From JADJWR01 sp964509545 (GTDB lineage Bacteria > Pseudomonadota > Gammaproteobacteria > Burkholderiales > Burkholderiaceae_F), in assembly GCA_964509545.1 (NCBI GenBank), contig CAZDXQ010000018.1:1-64000 (forward strand): 64,000 nt of DNA, read 5' to 3'. Shown here one piece after another: positions 1-10,017 of the stretch. The notes beneath the pieces are model-generated. The model worked only from the letters and a program-made list of their open reading frames with translations, was not told where the DNA came from and ran no database searches. The number at the start of each line of letters is the position of its first letter. Position 1 is the first letter of the stretch. The translations under genes were made by a program, and so were the position numbers.

Positions 1-47
1 CCGTAACGCGCGAGCGGCGAATCAGTTGTCATGAAGTTACGTAATGC

Positions 48-2252
48 TCAATAGTAGTCGAGCCACTCGATCGGGCTCACCAGCGGGGCGCCGCGGATAC
101 GCTCGATCGTCTCGCCGATCGTCTTCAAGTCATTGTCGAAGGCGCCGTGCTGCGCCTGCGCCGTCTTGCCGCGCTTGTTGATCTGCACGCTCGGCGCGTC
201 GATCCGATGCAGATGCCCCTTGAACCCGGCCAGCCATTGATCGATGTAGCCCAGATGCTCGGGCGCCCATTGATCGCGCTGCCACCTCACGTCGCCGCCG
301 TGCCAATCGGTCTCGACCGCGCGCTGCAGGCCGAGCAGCGGGATCTTTCGCGCGTCATCCAGCGCCCGGCTGACCAGGTACAGCAGCGACTTGCCGTACA
401 GATGAAGCCCTGCGGCGCGGACGCCGCCGAGGAAATCGTCCTTCTCGTTGCGGTCCGACAGGTAATGCAGGTGCAGGTCACTCGACTTCAGCACCTTCGC
501 GCCTTTCTTCAGATACTTGTCGACCGCAAACTGCACCGAACAGGCCGCAGCGAAAAGCGTGCAGCTCGACACCCTGACCGGCGCGCCACCGGCGGCCAGC
601 AGCGGCAACAGGTGGCCGAGCAGGATCGAGCCGGCCGAGTGCCCGACGAGATGCAGTTCCAGTGCTCCCGCTTTCAGCTTGTCCTGCATCCGCGCCAGGT
701 ATGTCGCCAGCTGATCGAGACCATGCCCGTGGTCGCTGCTGCGCGCCGCGTTCTCGCGCATTTCGGTCCACAGCGGCTTGACCGTTCGCTGCGCCAGCTC
801 CTCGACGCGCCGGTCGCGCGCCTCGGCCAGTTCGTCGAAGAAGCCGGCAGCACGCATCTCCTCCTCGTCCTCGGCACCGAAGAACGAGCGGAACACGTCC
901 TCCAGCACTGCGCTCACCGTCTCGCCGGGGCCGGTGCGCCAGGTCAGGAACAGCGGATAGATGCCGTTGGCCTCGAAGTACGGCGCCAGCACACGCAGCC
1001 GGTCGATCGAATCCGCCTCGCTGTTCAGGCCGCCATGCGCGTACAGCATCAGCTTGCGCGAGCCGGTGTCCTTCATCCAGGCGAGCGGGCGCTGCACGAG
1101 CAACTCGTCGAGAAAGCGGCCGATGTTGTCCTGGCCCCCGCCTGCCGTCAGATCGGTGACGACGATGCGGCCATCGTTGCCCGTGACCAGCGTATGGCCG
1201 TAGGCCTGCGCAGTGCTCCACGGTTCGTATGGCGCGTACTCGTAGTCGCGGTCGATCGGCCACGGATCGTCGGCCGGGTTGCGCGGGTTGCGCAGGGCGA
1301 GATCGAAGAAGCCGAGGGAGCGGCCGCTGCGCGACGGCCAGCGCACCGACTCGATGCGCTCGGGCGTCAGTTGCTGCGGCACGCCGAGGGCCACCGCCCA
1401 GGCATCGGTGGCGGAAGAAACCCAGTCGCGGTACGGCATCACGGCAAACCCGCCGGCGCCCCAGCCCGACCCCCACGAGTTCTGAACGATGAACCCGTGC
1501 TCGTTGTAACCGATCAGCGCGAAGGCGTGGCCGCCGCTGTTCTTCGGATTCACCGCCGGCCCGATGACCGGCACTTCGTCGTGTGATTTCGGCGCTGGCC
1601 CTTCAGGCACGCGGTCCCAGCCGTCGTGCACGCGTGCCGAAACGTACACGGCGCCGATCTGCTGGATCGCGGCCTGCACATCGACGACCGAGCGCTTGTC
1701 GATGCGGTAATACACGCCGAGAGGACGGGTGACCGCATCGGCCGCCCACGCCGCGTCGGGAATCATCAGCCGTACCTTGCCGGCCTTGTCGCGGTAGGGC
1801 CAGAGGTCCTCGGCGCAGACGCCGTGCTTGTGCCAGCCCTTCAACGCACCACGGCAGCTCGAGCCTTCGTAGTTCTCGCCGCGCCATTCGTCGTAGCGGC
1901 GGGCGAGTTCGTAGAGCATGCGCGGGCTCGCCGGCCGGAACTCACCGCGCGGCGTGCTGCCGAGGCTGCGTACGAAGGTAAGGAAGTTGATCACGCAGGC
2001 CAGCCCGAAACCGGTGCATGCGCCTTCTCGCCCCTGGTCGAGCACGAGGCCGGCCTTGACATAGGCCGGAAGGAAGCGGGCGATCGTCGCGTCGTCCGGA
2101 AATCGCGGCGCCAGCGAGCGCAGCGGCGGCAGATAAGCCTTGTCGCGGAAGTCGAGCCGATCGGGCCGGGCATCGAAGGTGACGTTGGTGAAGCCGGTGC
2201 GTACCTTGGCGGCGACCGCTTTCTTGCCGACTGCCTTCTTCGCTCTGGCCAT
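48..2252 (-). CDS. Papain-like C1 peptidase fused to alpha/beta hydrolase
   Basis: A 734-residue protein. The N-terminal half has a C1A (papain) layout: oxyanion Gln73 and catalytic Cys79 in DQGREGACTGF, His242 in GGHAFALIGYN and Asn258 in VQNSWGSGWG. After a linker of about 100 residues comes an alpha/beta-hydrolase region with a strand plus HGG oxyanion-type turn (LMLYAHGGLN, about 401-410) and a nucleophile elbow GHSAG (Ser539). There is no signal peptide, only a Lys/Ala-rich N-terminus, so it is probably cytoplasmic or exported by another route. The start at 2252 is chosen because GGGGAGG lies 6 bases upstream; an ATG 54 bases further out has no such site. It is the last gene on this strand before a gap. 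The substrate is unknown; two hydrolases in one chain suggest a processing enzyme or a toxin/effector, which is inference. Confidence 0.8.
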   Translation of the reverse strand: MARAKKAVGKKAVAAKVRTGFTNVTFDARPDRLDFRDKAYLPPLRSLAPRFPDDATIARFLPAYVKAGLVLDQGREGACTGFGLACVINFLTFVRSLGSTPRGEFRPASPRMLYELARRYDEWRGENYEGSSCRGALKGWHKHGVCAEDLWPYRDKAGKVRLMIPDAAWAADAVTRPLGVYYRIDKRSVVDVQAAIQQIGAVYVSARVHDGWDRVPEGPAPKSHDEVPVIGPAVNPKNSGGHAFALIGYNEHGFIVQNSWGSGWGAGGFAVMPYRDWVSSATDAWAVALGVPQQLTPERIESVRWPSRSGRSLGFFDLALRNPRNPADDPWPIDRDYEYAPYEPWSTAQAYGHTLVTGNDGRIVVTDLTAGGGQDNIGRFLDELLVQRPLAWMKDTGSRKLMLYAHGGLNSEADSIDRLRVLAPYFEANGIYPLFLTWRTGPGETVSAVLEDVFRSFFGAEDEEEMRAAGFFDELAEARDRRVEELAQRTVKPLWTEMRENAARSSDHGHGLDQLATYLARMQDKLKAGALELHLVGHSAGSILLGHLLPLLAAGGAPVRVSSCTLFAAACSVQFAVDKYLKKGAKVLKSSDLHLHYLSDRNEKDDFLGGVRAAGLHLYGKSLLYLVSRALDDARKIPLLGLQRAVETDWHGGDVRWQRDQWAPEHLGYIDQWLAGFKGHLHRIDAPSVQINKRGKTAQAQHGAFDNDLKTIGETIERIRGAPLVSPIEWLDYY

Positions 2253-2419
2253 CGATGCCTCCCCAAGCTCATGCAGGATCGGAATTTCCGTCGCGCTTCG
2301 CCGCACCGCAAAGCGCGGTGGCAGAACCGCGGCTGCCTTTCCGTACTTTTCGTCGACGGTGGGGCGACCCGGCGATGCTCAGTCTAGGGGGTCGTGGCGA
2401 CGATGTGCCAAGACGACGA

Positions 2420-3016
2420 TCATCCGGAGCAGCCCTGCCCGGCACTGGTCTCGACCGCATTCGGCACCGGGTCGACCCGCTTTCGCCTCGGCCCGACGAC
2501 CTGCGCCTCGAACCAGCGTCCGAAGCGCACCGCGGCAGGGTCGGTCCGCCGCTGCATCCACGCCCGCAGCCCGCGCTCGGTGAACACGAGCAGGTTCTCG
2601 CCCGGCCGCTCGATCAGCCCGTCGCGGCCGGCGATGCGCCGCACGCGCTCGGGTTCGCGGCGCCGGGACTCGATGCCGAGGGCATCGAAGACGTCTTCGG
2701 CGGCAACAAGGATCTCGTCGCCGTCGAAGACGATGCGGATCTGGCGGCCGTCAAACTCGTAGTAGCTGCCGTGCCAGCGGCCGTACGCGCGCTGCTTCGC
2801 GACCCGGCGCAGCGCCGCGGCGGCGCGCCAGAGCAGCCACAGCAGCCACGCGGCCCAAAGCGGCGCGCTGAGCGCCACACCGACCAGCGCGTCCTCGCCC
2901 GCATGCAGCGCCTGCCACATCTGCACGAGGCCCATCGGCGCCCACACCGCAAAGGCCAGCCAGCCCCAGCGCAGCAGGCGCGCGTCGGGATCGGTGAAAC
3001 GTCGGCCCGGCGTCAT
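2420..3016 (-). CDS. Membrane protein with BRO-N-like C-terminal half
   Basis: A 198-residue protein. Two hydrophobic segments (about residues 15-36 and 45-65) form an N-terminal membrane hairpin. Residues about 78-175 resemble the BRO-N fold of phage antirepressors: a strand pair (YYEFDGRQIRIVFDGDEILV), then an AAEDVFDALGI stretch like the DVxxxLG signature, then FTERGLRAWMQ and a closing FGRWFEAQVV like the FxxWxxxxVLP ending. BRO-N domains usually bind DNA and are soluble, so a membrane-tethered one is unusual. It ends 168 bp before the start of the protease-hydrolase gene and begins 25 bp after the importer's second ATPase gene, so it may be co-transcribed with either. The fold assignment is by eye; the function is unknown. 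Confidence 0.65.
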   Translation of the reverse strand: MTPGRRFTDPDARLLRWGWLAFAVWAPMGLVQMWQALHAGEDALVGVALSAPLWAAWLLWLLWRAAAALRRVAKQRAYGRWHGSYYEFDGRQIRIVFDGDEILVAAEDVFDALGIESRRREPERVRRIAGRDGLIERPGENLLVFTERGLRAWMQRRTDPAAVRFGRWFEAQVVGPRRKRVDPVPNAVETSAGQGCSG

Positions 3017-3041
3017 CTCCCCGCCATGCTGCGCAGCGCGC

Positions 3042-4015
3042 CTAGCCTCGCAGGTGGCAGGCCACCCAATGCCCTTCGCCGCTGCGCTTCAGTTGCGGCA
3101 CCTCCGTGCTGCACAGGGGCAGCGTTCGGATCGGGCAACGGGTGTGAAACGCGCAGCCGGACGGCGGATGGATCGGGCTGGGCACGTCGCCCTGCAGCAT
3201 GATCCGCTTGCGCTTGACCTGCGGGTCGGGAATCGGCACCGCCGACAGCAGCGCCTCGGTGTACGGGTGCAGCGGCTTGGTGTACAGGCCTTTCGATGGC
3301 GCGATCTCGACGATGCGGCCCAGATACATCACCGCCACGCGGTCGCTGATGTGCTCGACCACCGACAGGTCGTGTGCAATGAACAGATACGTCAGGTTGA
3401 ACTGCTGCTGCAGGTCTTCGAGCAGGTTGATCACCTGCGCCTGGATCGAGACGTCGAGCGCGGAGACCGCCTCGTCGCAAACGACCAACTTTGGCGAGAC
3501 CGCCAGCGCGCGGGCGATGCCGATGCGCTGACGCTGGCCGCCGGAGAATTCATGCGGGTAGCGGCGCATGTGGTCGGCCGCGAGCCCCACCGTCTCCAGC
3601 AGCTGCACGATGCGGTCCTCGAATTCGCGCCGCGACTTCGCCAGCTTGTGGATGATCAGCGCCTCGCCGATGATCGCCCCGATCGTCATCCGCGGATTCA
3701 GCGACGCGTACGGATCCTGGAAGATGATCTGCATGTCGCGCGCCAGCCGGCGGTGCGCGCCACGGTCCAGCCGCATGACGTTCTCGCCGCCGAACCAGAC
3801 TTCGCCGGAGGTGGGCTCGATCAGGCGCAGGATGCAGCGGCCGGTGGTCGACTTGCCGCAGCCCGATTCGCCGACCAGGCCGAGCGTCTCGCCGGCGGCC
3901 ATCTCGAAGCTGACGCCGTTGACCGCGTGCACGCGGCCGACCTCGCGCCGAAGCAGCCCGCCGCGCACCGGGAAGTGCTTGACGAGGTCGGTGACCTTGA
4001 GCAACGGTTCGGCCA

Positions 4016-4016
<1 letters not shown>
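3042..4016 (-). CDS. Peptide-type ABC transporter ATP-binding protein (OppF/DppF class)
   Basis: The 324-residue protein couples ATP hydrolysis to uptake of peptides or similar substrates through the inner-membrane permeases encoded just upstream. It has Walker A GESGCGKST, signature FSGGQRQRIGIARAL, Walker B LVVCDEAVSALD and the H-loop IAHDLSVV. The C-terminal oligopeptide extension carries the cysteine cluster CAFHTRCPIRTLPLC typical of OppD/F proteins, which can hold an Fe-S cluster. The start at 4016 (MAEPLLKV) shares one base with the stop codon of the companion ATPase, so translation is probably coupled. The dpp/opp order is binding protein, two permeases, two ATPases. Exact substrate is not readable. 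Confidence 0.92.
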
Positions 4017-5019
<1,003 letters not shown>

Positions 5020-5020
<1 letters not shown>

Positions 5021-5952
5021 TACATCACCTTGCGCGGGTCGAGCGCGTCGCGCAGGCCGTCGCCGATGAAGCTGATCGACAGCACGGCGAGGAAGATCGC
5101 GGCGCCGGGGAACAGCGCCCAGTGCGGCGCGATGTCGAGGTAATCCTTGGCGTCGTACAGCAGCCGGCCCCAGGAAGGGATGTCGGGCGGAAAGCCGAGG
5201 CCCAGGAACGACAGCGTCGACTCGGCGATGATCGCCGCGGCGACGTCGATGGTGGCAGCGACGATCACCGGCCCGAGCGAGTTGGGCAGGATGTGGCGCA
5301 CCACGGTACGCGACGTGGACGCGCCCAGGGCGCGGGCCGCCTCGACGAACTCCTTCTCGCGCAGCGAGAAGAACTGCGCCCGCACCAGCCGCGCCGCCGG
5401 CATCCAGCGGAAGGCGCCGATCACCGCCACAATCAGAATGAAGATGCCGACCTCCGGGCCGAAGGCTGTCTTCAGCGCGTCGCGGAATAGATAGATCACC
5501 AGCAGCAGCAGCGGCAACTGCGGCAGCGACAGGAACAGATCCGTCAGCCACATCAGCGCCGCATCAACGCTGCCGCGCGAGATGCCGGCGATCGCGCCCA
5601 CGATCACGCCGACGCTGATCGCCACCACCATCGAGGCCAGCCCGACCGCCAGTGAAATGCGGCCGCCGTAGAGCATCCGGGCGAACAGGTCCTGGCCGAG
5701 GTCGTCGGTGCCGAACGGGTGCGTCGGCGACGGCCCGGCCAGCCGCGCGGTGAAGTCGATCTCGTTGATCGGCACCCGCCACAGCCACGGCCCGAAGATC
5801 ACCAGCAGCGCCATCAGCCCCAGCACAACCGCGCCGGCCACCGCCAGCCGGTGGCGGCGGAAGCGCCGCCAGGCCTCCCGCCCCGGACTGAACGGCCGCA
5901 TTCGGGCAGCGGCCGCCTCAGCGGTAGGAGATGCGAGGGTCGAGCCAGCCAT
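5020..5952 (-). CDS. Peptide-type ABC transporter permease (OppC/DppC class)
   Basis: A 310-residue inner-membrane permease. An N-terminal OppC-type segment (REAWRRFRRHRLAVAGAVVLG) precedes the first helix, followed by the periplasmic part HPFGTDDLGQDLFARMLYGGR that is characteristic of DppC, then five more helices with the EAA loop EFVEAARALGASTSRTVVRHILPN that docks on the ATPases. The start at 5952 lies inside the end of the first permease gene (35-bp overlap); the ATG at 5901, preceded by GAGGCGG, is an alternative that would remove 17 residues and the overlap. Confidence 0.9.
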
Positions 5953-6877
5953 AGAGCAGGTCGGCGATCAGGTTGAAGGCGAGCACCAGGCAGGAGGTGA
6001 CGAAGGTCACCGCCATGATCACGGGCGTGTCATTGCGCAGGATCGCCTCGATCAGCAGCGAGCCGATGCCCGGCACGCGGAAGATCTGCTCGGTGACGAT
6101 GGCGCCGCCGACCACCGCCGGCATCGACAGCGCCACCAGCGTCACCACCGGGATCAGCGCGTTTCTGACCACGTGCTTGACGACCACGATCCGCTCGGCC
6201 AGGCCCTTGGCGCGGGCGGTGGTGACGTAGTCGAGCCGGATCACGTCGAGCACCGAAGAGCGGACGAAGCGGGTCCAGCTCGCCCCCTGGAACAGCCCGA
6301 GCACCGCCACCGGCATGATCGACTGCCGGATGTGCTCCCACCACCACTGCCAGCCGCTGGCGTCGATGTCGGCGCGGTAGACGAACGGCAGCCAGTCCAG
6401 GTAGATGCTGAAGACGAGGATGAACAGGATGCCGGTGAAGAAGGTCGGCAGCGAGAAGCCGATGAAAGCGAAGGTGTTGGCGATCTGGTCGAACAGCGAA
6501 TACGGCCGCACCGCGGCATAGATGCCCACCGGCAGCGCCACCAGCAGCGCCAGGATCTGCGACGAGCCGATCACCACCAGCGTCACCGGCAGCCGCTGCA
6601 GGATCAGCTGGTCGACATCGACGCGGCTGATGAACGAGAAGCCCCAGTCGCCCTGCACCATCGCGCTGACCCAGCGGAAGTAGCGGATATAGACCGGGTC
6701 GTCGAGGCCGAACTTGGTGCGCAGCATCTGCCGCACCTCGGCCGGCACGTTCGGATTGGTGGCCAGTTCCTCGAACGGATCGCCCGGCGCCAGCGCCAGG
6801 ATCGTGAACAGGATGATGCTGATGCCGAGCAGGCTCGGCACCAGGATCAGCAGGCGGCGGAGGATGTATTGGCTCAC
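5918..6877 (-). CDS. Peptide-type ABC transporter permease (OppB/DppB class)
   Basis: A 319-residue permease with six predicted membrane helices beginning MSQYILRRLLILVPSLLGIS. It has the DppB-type periplasmic stretch (RTKFGLDDPVYIRYFRWVSAMVQGDWGFSF) and the coupling loop DYVTTARAKGLAERIVVVKHVVRNALIPV. It forms the translocation pore with the second permease, whose start codon lies inside this gene. A 211-bp gap with three strong hairpins separates it from the binding-protein gene upstream, consistent with the binding protein being made in excess over the membrane parts. Confidence 0.92.
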   Translation of the reverse strand: MSQYILRRLLILVPSLLGISIILFTILALAPGDPFEELATNPNVPAEVRQMLRTKFGLDDPVYIRYFRWVSAMVQGDWGFSFISRVDVDQLILQRLPVTLVVIGSSQILALLVALPVGIYAAVRPYSLFDQIANTFAFIGFSLPTFFTGILFILVFSIYLDWLPFVYRADIDASGWQWWWEHIRQSIMPVAVLGLFQGASWTRFVRSSVLDVIRLDYVTTARAKGLAERIVVVKHVVRNALIPVVTLVALSMPAVVGGAIVTEQIFRVPGIGSLLIEAILRNDTPVIMAVTFVTSCLVLAFNLIADLLYGWLDPRISYR

Positions 6878-6897
6878 GGGAAAGACAGGATTCGGTC

Positions 6898-7031
6898 GTC
6901 ACGGCGAAGGCCGTGACCCCGGTCGGGCGCCGACGAACTCAGGCCCCGGCCTTCGCCGGGGCAACGCCCCATTGCGCGCGGTGGCGCTGCTCCAGGAAAG
7001 GGAAGCGTGCACCAGAAGTGCTTCCCTTTCC
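6898..7031 (-). terminator. Three hairpins between binding-protein and permease genes
   Basis: Three perfect inverted repeats follow one another in the 211-bp gap. 6995-7031: 12-bp arms GGAAAGGGAAGC with a 13-base loop. 6944-6961: CCCCGGC-cttc-GCCGGGG. 6898-6917: GTCACGGC-gaag-GCCGTGAC. None has a run of T after it. The position, after a binding-protein gene and before its permease genes, fits the usual mRNA stabiliser or partial attenuator that raises binding-protein levels. Nothing else is seen in the gap. Confidence 0.55.
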
Positions 7032-7088
7032 CGCGATGGCGCACGGGCGACAGGCCGCTCGAACGTCGATTCCCTCAACCCGAAACGC

Positions 7089-8882
7089 CTAGGCGTCGGC
7101 GCGGTACCAGTCCTTCAGGTTCCACAGGTCGTTGTCCCAGCCCGATAACGGCGCGTACAGGCGGTTCGACACCGCCGCCACGCGCGGCCGGTAGACGAGC
7201 GGGATCACCGCGTTGTCGCCGACGACGAGGTCGTTCATGCGGATGAACAGCGCCGCGCGCTTGACTGGATCGAGCTCGCCCTCGGCCGCGCGGTAGGCCT
7301 TGTCGTACTCGTCGCTCTTCCAGCGCGTGATATTGCGGCCCTGCCACTTGTTCTCCCTGCTCGACATCTCCCACGACACGTACTGGTTCATGAACAGCTC
7401 CGGGTCGGGTTGCGTCATCGTCGTCGTGTACATCTCGATGTCGCAGAAGAACTTGGTGTAGGTATCGGGGTTGGCGACGTCGGAGGAGAAGAACACCGAG
7501 GCAGTCACCGATTTAAGTTCCAGATCGATGCCGGCGCGCTGGCAGGCCTGCTTGATCACCGCCTGCGTCTTCTGCCGCGGCGCGTTGATCGAGGTCTGGA
7601 AGACGAACTTCAGCTTCTTGCCGTCCTTGGCGCGGACGCCGTCGGAACCGCGCTTCCAGCCGGCGGCCTCCAACACCGCATTGGCCTTGTCGACGTTGAA
7701 CTCCCACTTCGTGTTCTTCGACGCGTAGCGGCTCGGGTTGTTCAGGAAGTTGCCGGTGGCCACACCGGTGCGGCCGTAGATGTGGTCCTGCACGCCCTTG
7801 CGGTCGACCAGCAGGGCGAGCGCCTGCCGCACCGCCGGGTCGGTGAGGATCGGATGCCGGCTCTTCGGGTTGGCGCGCTCGCCGTCGACCTCGGTCCACG
7901 GATCGGTGAAGTTGATCGGGATGAACTCGATGTTGCCGCCCGGCGTGATCTCGGCGCGGCCGCGCCCGCCGGCCTCAAGCTTCTTCAGGATCTCGTCCTC
8001 GACCTGCATGTTCCACGCATAGTCGAACTCGCCGGTCTGGATCACCGCCCGTGCCGCCGACACGGCGTCGCCGCCGCCCTTCATTTCGATCACGTCGAAG
8101 TACGGCCGGTTCTCGACGTGGTAGTTGCGGTTGATCTCGCCGCGCACCATGTCGCCGGGCTTGAAGTCGACGAATTTGTACGGGCCGGTGCCGACCGGCT
8201 TCAGGTTGGTCGGTGCCTCGCGCGACTTGGCGCCGATGAAGTCGCCGAACAGGTGCTTCGGGATCAGCATGCCGCGCGTGCCGACGAAGGCGTCAGCCCA
8301 GAACGGCGTCGGCTTCTTGAAGTTCACGCGCACCGTATGCTCGTCGATCTTGGTGGCGGTGACGTCCTTGTAGCTGCCGATGGTGACCGCGGCGGTATCC
8401 GGGTTGCTGGCGTACTGCCAGTTGAACACGCAGTCGTCGGCGGTAAAGGGCTTGCCATCGTGCCAGGTCACGCCCTTCTTCAGTTTCCAGGTCACCGACA
8501 TGCCATCCTTGGCCAGGCCGCCGTTGGCCAGGGTCGGAATTTCCGCGGCGAGGATCGGCACCAGGTTGCCGTCCGGATCCCAGGCCGCCAGCGGCTCATA
8601 AAAGATGCGCGAGCCTTCCTGGTCCTTGGTCCCGGTGGCGAAGTGCGGATTGAGCAGCGTCGCGCCCTGCCACCACAGCAGTTTCAGCGACCCGCCGCCG
8701 CCGCGTCTTGTGGCTTTGTAGCCGCTCGGCGCCTGCGCCTGAGCGATGCCGGAGTAGGCCAGCATCTGGCTGGCCAGCGGCGCCGTCAGCCCAAGCGCCA
8801 CCATCCTTTGCACGAACGAACGGCGCGACAGCCTGCCGTGCCGGACGTCTTCGATCAGTTGCCGCAACTCGTGCTCTTGCAT
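7089..8882 (-). CDS. ABC transporter substrate-binding protein, family 5, Tat-exported
   Basis: A 597-residue periplasmic binding protein of the peptide/nickel family (SBP_bac_5). An N-terminal helix (MQEHELRQLIEDVRHGRLS) precedes a twin-arginine signal (RRSFVQRMVALGLTAPLAS) ending AQAQA, so it is exported folded by Tat. Family features include GATLLNPHF near the mature N-terminus, the YEPLAAWDPDGNLVPILA segment, and LKKGVTWHDGKPFTADDCVF. The start at 8882 is supported by AAGGAGA; the longer open frame upstream codes for nothing recognisable. A small hairpin (GGCCC-tttgc-GGGCC, 8898-8912) lies just upstream of that site and could modulate translation. It supplies substrate to the importer encoded downstream. 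Confidence 0.92.
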   Translation of the reverse strand: MQEHELRQLIEDVRHGRLSRRSFVQRMVALGLTAPLASQMLAYSGIAQAQAPSGYKATRRGGGGSLKLLWWQGATLLNPHFATGTKDQEGSRIFYEPLAAWDPDGNLVPILAAEIPTLANGGLAKDGMSVTWKLKKGVTWHDGKPFTADDCVFNWQYASNPDTAAVTIGSYKDVTATKIDEHTVRVNFKKPTPFWADAFVGTRGMLIPKHLFGDFIGAKSREAPTNLKPVGTGPYKFVDFKPGDMVRGEINRNYHVENRPYFDVIEMKGGGDAVSAARAVIQTGEFDYAWNMQVEDEILKKLEAGGRGRAEITPGGNIEFIPINFTDPWTEVDGERANPKSRHPILTDPAVRQALALLVDRKGVQDHIYGRTGVATGNFLNNPSRYASKNTKWEFNVDKANAVLEAAGWKRGSDGVRAKDGKKLKFVFQTSINAPRQKTQAVIKQACQRAGIDLELKSVTASVFFSSDVANPDTYTKFFCDIEMYTTTMTQPDPELFMNQYVSWEMSSRENKWQGRNITRWKSDEYDKAYRAAEGELDPVKRAALFIRMNDLVVGDNAVIPLVYRPRVAAVSNRLYAPLSGWDNDLWNLKDWYRADA

Positions 8883-9056
8883 GGCTTGTCTCCTTGCGGC
8901 CCTTTGCGGGCCATCTAGTCTGAATTCTGCGCTTGGCTTCGATATCGCGGAGACCGGCGGCCGCGGGCAGCGAGGCGCAGGCATCCCGAGCGCGAAGGTA
9001 CGCGCGCGTCGTTCGCCGTGCAAGAGAAAACCGCGGCGGCAGGCCGCCCGCGCCCC

Positions 9057-9944
9057 CTAGAGCGCGCCGATGCCGGCCAGCGCGCGACGCACGTCTTCGA
9101 TACCTTGCTCGGTCAGCGGCGCCTGTGGCGGCAGCGGCGCGCCGACCGCGTAGCCCTGCAGTTCGAGGCCGCCCTTGATGCAGGCCGCAAGGTTGTACCT
9201 GGCGAAGGCCTGGTTGAGCAGCCACAGCGGCCGCTGCTTTTGCATTGCGGCAGCCCAGTCGCCGCGCGCGCACAGTTCATAAAGCTCGACACTGGCGCGC
9301 GGTGCGACGCACGCCGGCCCGGCCATCCAGCCGACGCCGCCGATCAGCATCACGCAGGCGGGGATATGCGACGAGGCAGCGAAGACCTGCATCCTCCCGT
9401 CGACGCGATCGAGGATCGACAGCAAGCGGCCGGTATTGACCGAGGCATCCTTGATGTAGCGGATATTGGGCACGTGGCTGAGCCGCTCGATCACCGGCAG
9501 GCTGAGGTCGGAGCGCTGGAAGCTCGGATTGGTGTACAGCACCACAGGCACCGAGACCGCTTCGCCGATCGCCCTGAAGTACGCATAAACGCCGTCGTCG
9601 GCGACCGGAAAGTACGCCTCGAGCACGGCGAGGATGCCGTCGGCGCCGAGCTTTTCCCATTCGCGCGCCTGGTCGACAGCATCCGCCGTCGTCGTCGACG
9701 CGACACCGGCGACCACGGGCACGCGCCCTGCGGCGGCCTCGATCACCACCTCGACCACGCGCCGCTTCTGCGAACGGCTCAGATAGGCGAACTCGCCCGT
9801 CGAGCCCAGTGGCGTCAGGCCATGTACACCCCCCTTGATCAGGTCGTCGCACAGGCGGCCGAGCACTTCGGCCTTGACGTCGCCGGCCTCGTCGAGCGGC
9901 GAGACGAGATAGGGAAAAACACCATGAAAAGCCGTCGTACTCAT
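9057..9944 (-). CDS. DapA-family (DHDPS/NAL) aldolase
   Basis: A 295-residue TIM-barrel enzyme of the class I pyruvate aldolase family. Visible signatures: pyruvate-carboxylate loop GSTGE (47-51), catalytic Tyr137 in VVLYTNPSF, Schiff-base Lys165 in IRYIKDASVN, and a GGVGWMAGPA turn. The start at 9944 has AAGGGGG upstream. It lies 174 bp upstream of the peptide-type importer on the same strand, so it is more likely to act on an imported compound than to be the biosynthetic lysine enzyme. The exact substrate (hydroxy-oxo acids, sialic-acid-like or hydroxyproline-derived compounds) cannot be told from sequence. Confidence 0.85.
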   Translation of the reverse strand: MSTTAFHGVFPYLVSPLDEAGDVKAEVLGRLCDDLIKGGVHGLTPLGSTGEFAYLSRSQKRRVVEVVIEAAAGRVPVVAGVASTTTADAVDQAREWEKLGADGILAVLEAYFPVADDGVYAYFRAIGEAVSVPVVLYTNPSFQRSDLSLPVIERLSHVPNIRYIKDASVNTGRLLSILDRVDGRMQVFAASSHIPACVMLIGGVGWMAGPACVAPRASVELYELCARGDWAAAMQKQRPLWLLNQAFARYNLAACIKGGLELQGYAVGAPLPPQAPLTEQGIEDVRRALAGIGAL

Positions 9945-10017
9945 CGTGCCCCCTTCGCGCTGCGCGCTGTCCTCCCGAGGGGAAGTGAGCGCCTTCGGAG
10001 CGGCCGGGCGGCGCTCA

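Noticed and set aside
2253..2306. Longer N-terminus for the protease-hydrolase (start at 2306)
   Set aside because: The ATG at 2252 has a strong ribosome site; the extra 18 residues look random.
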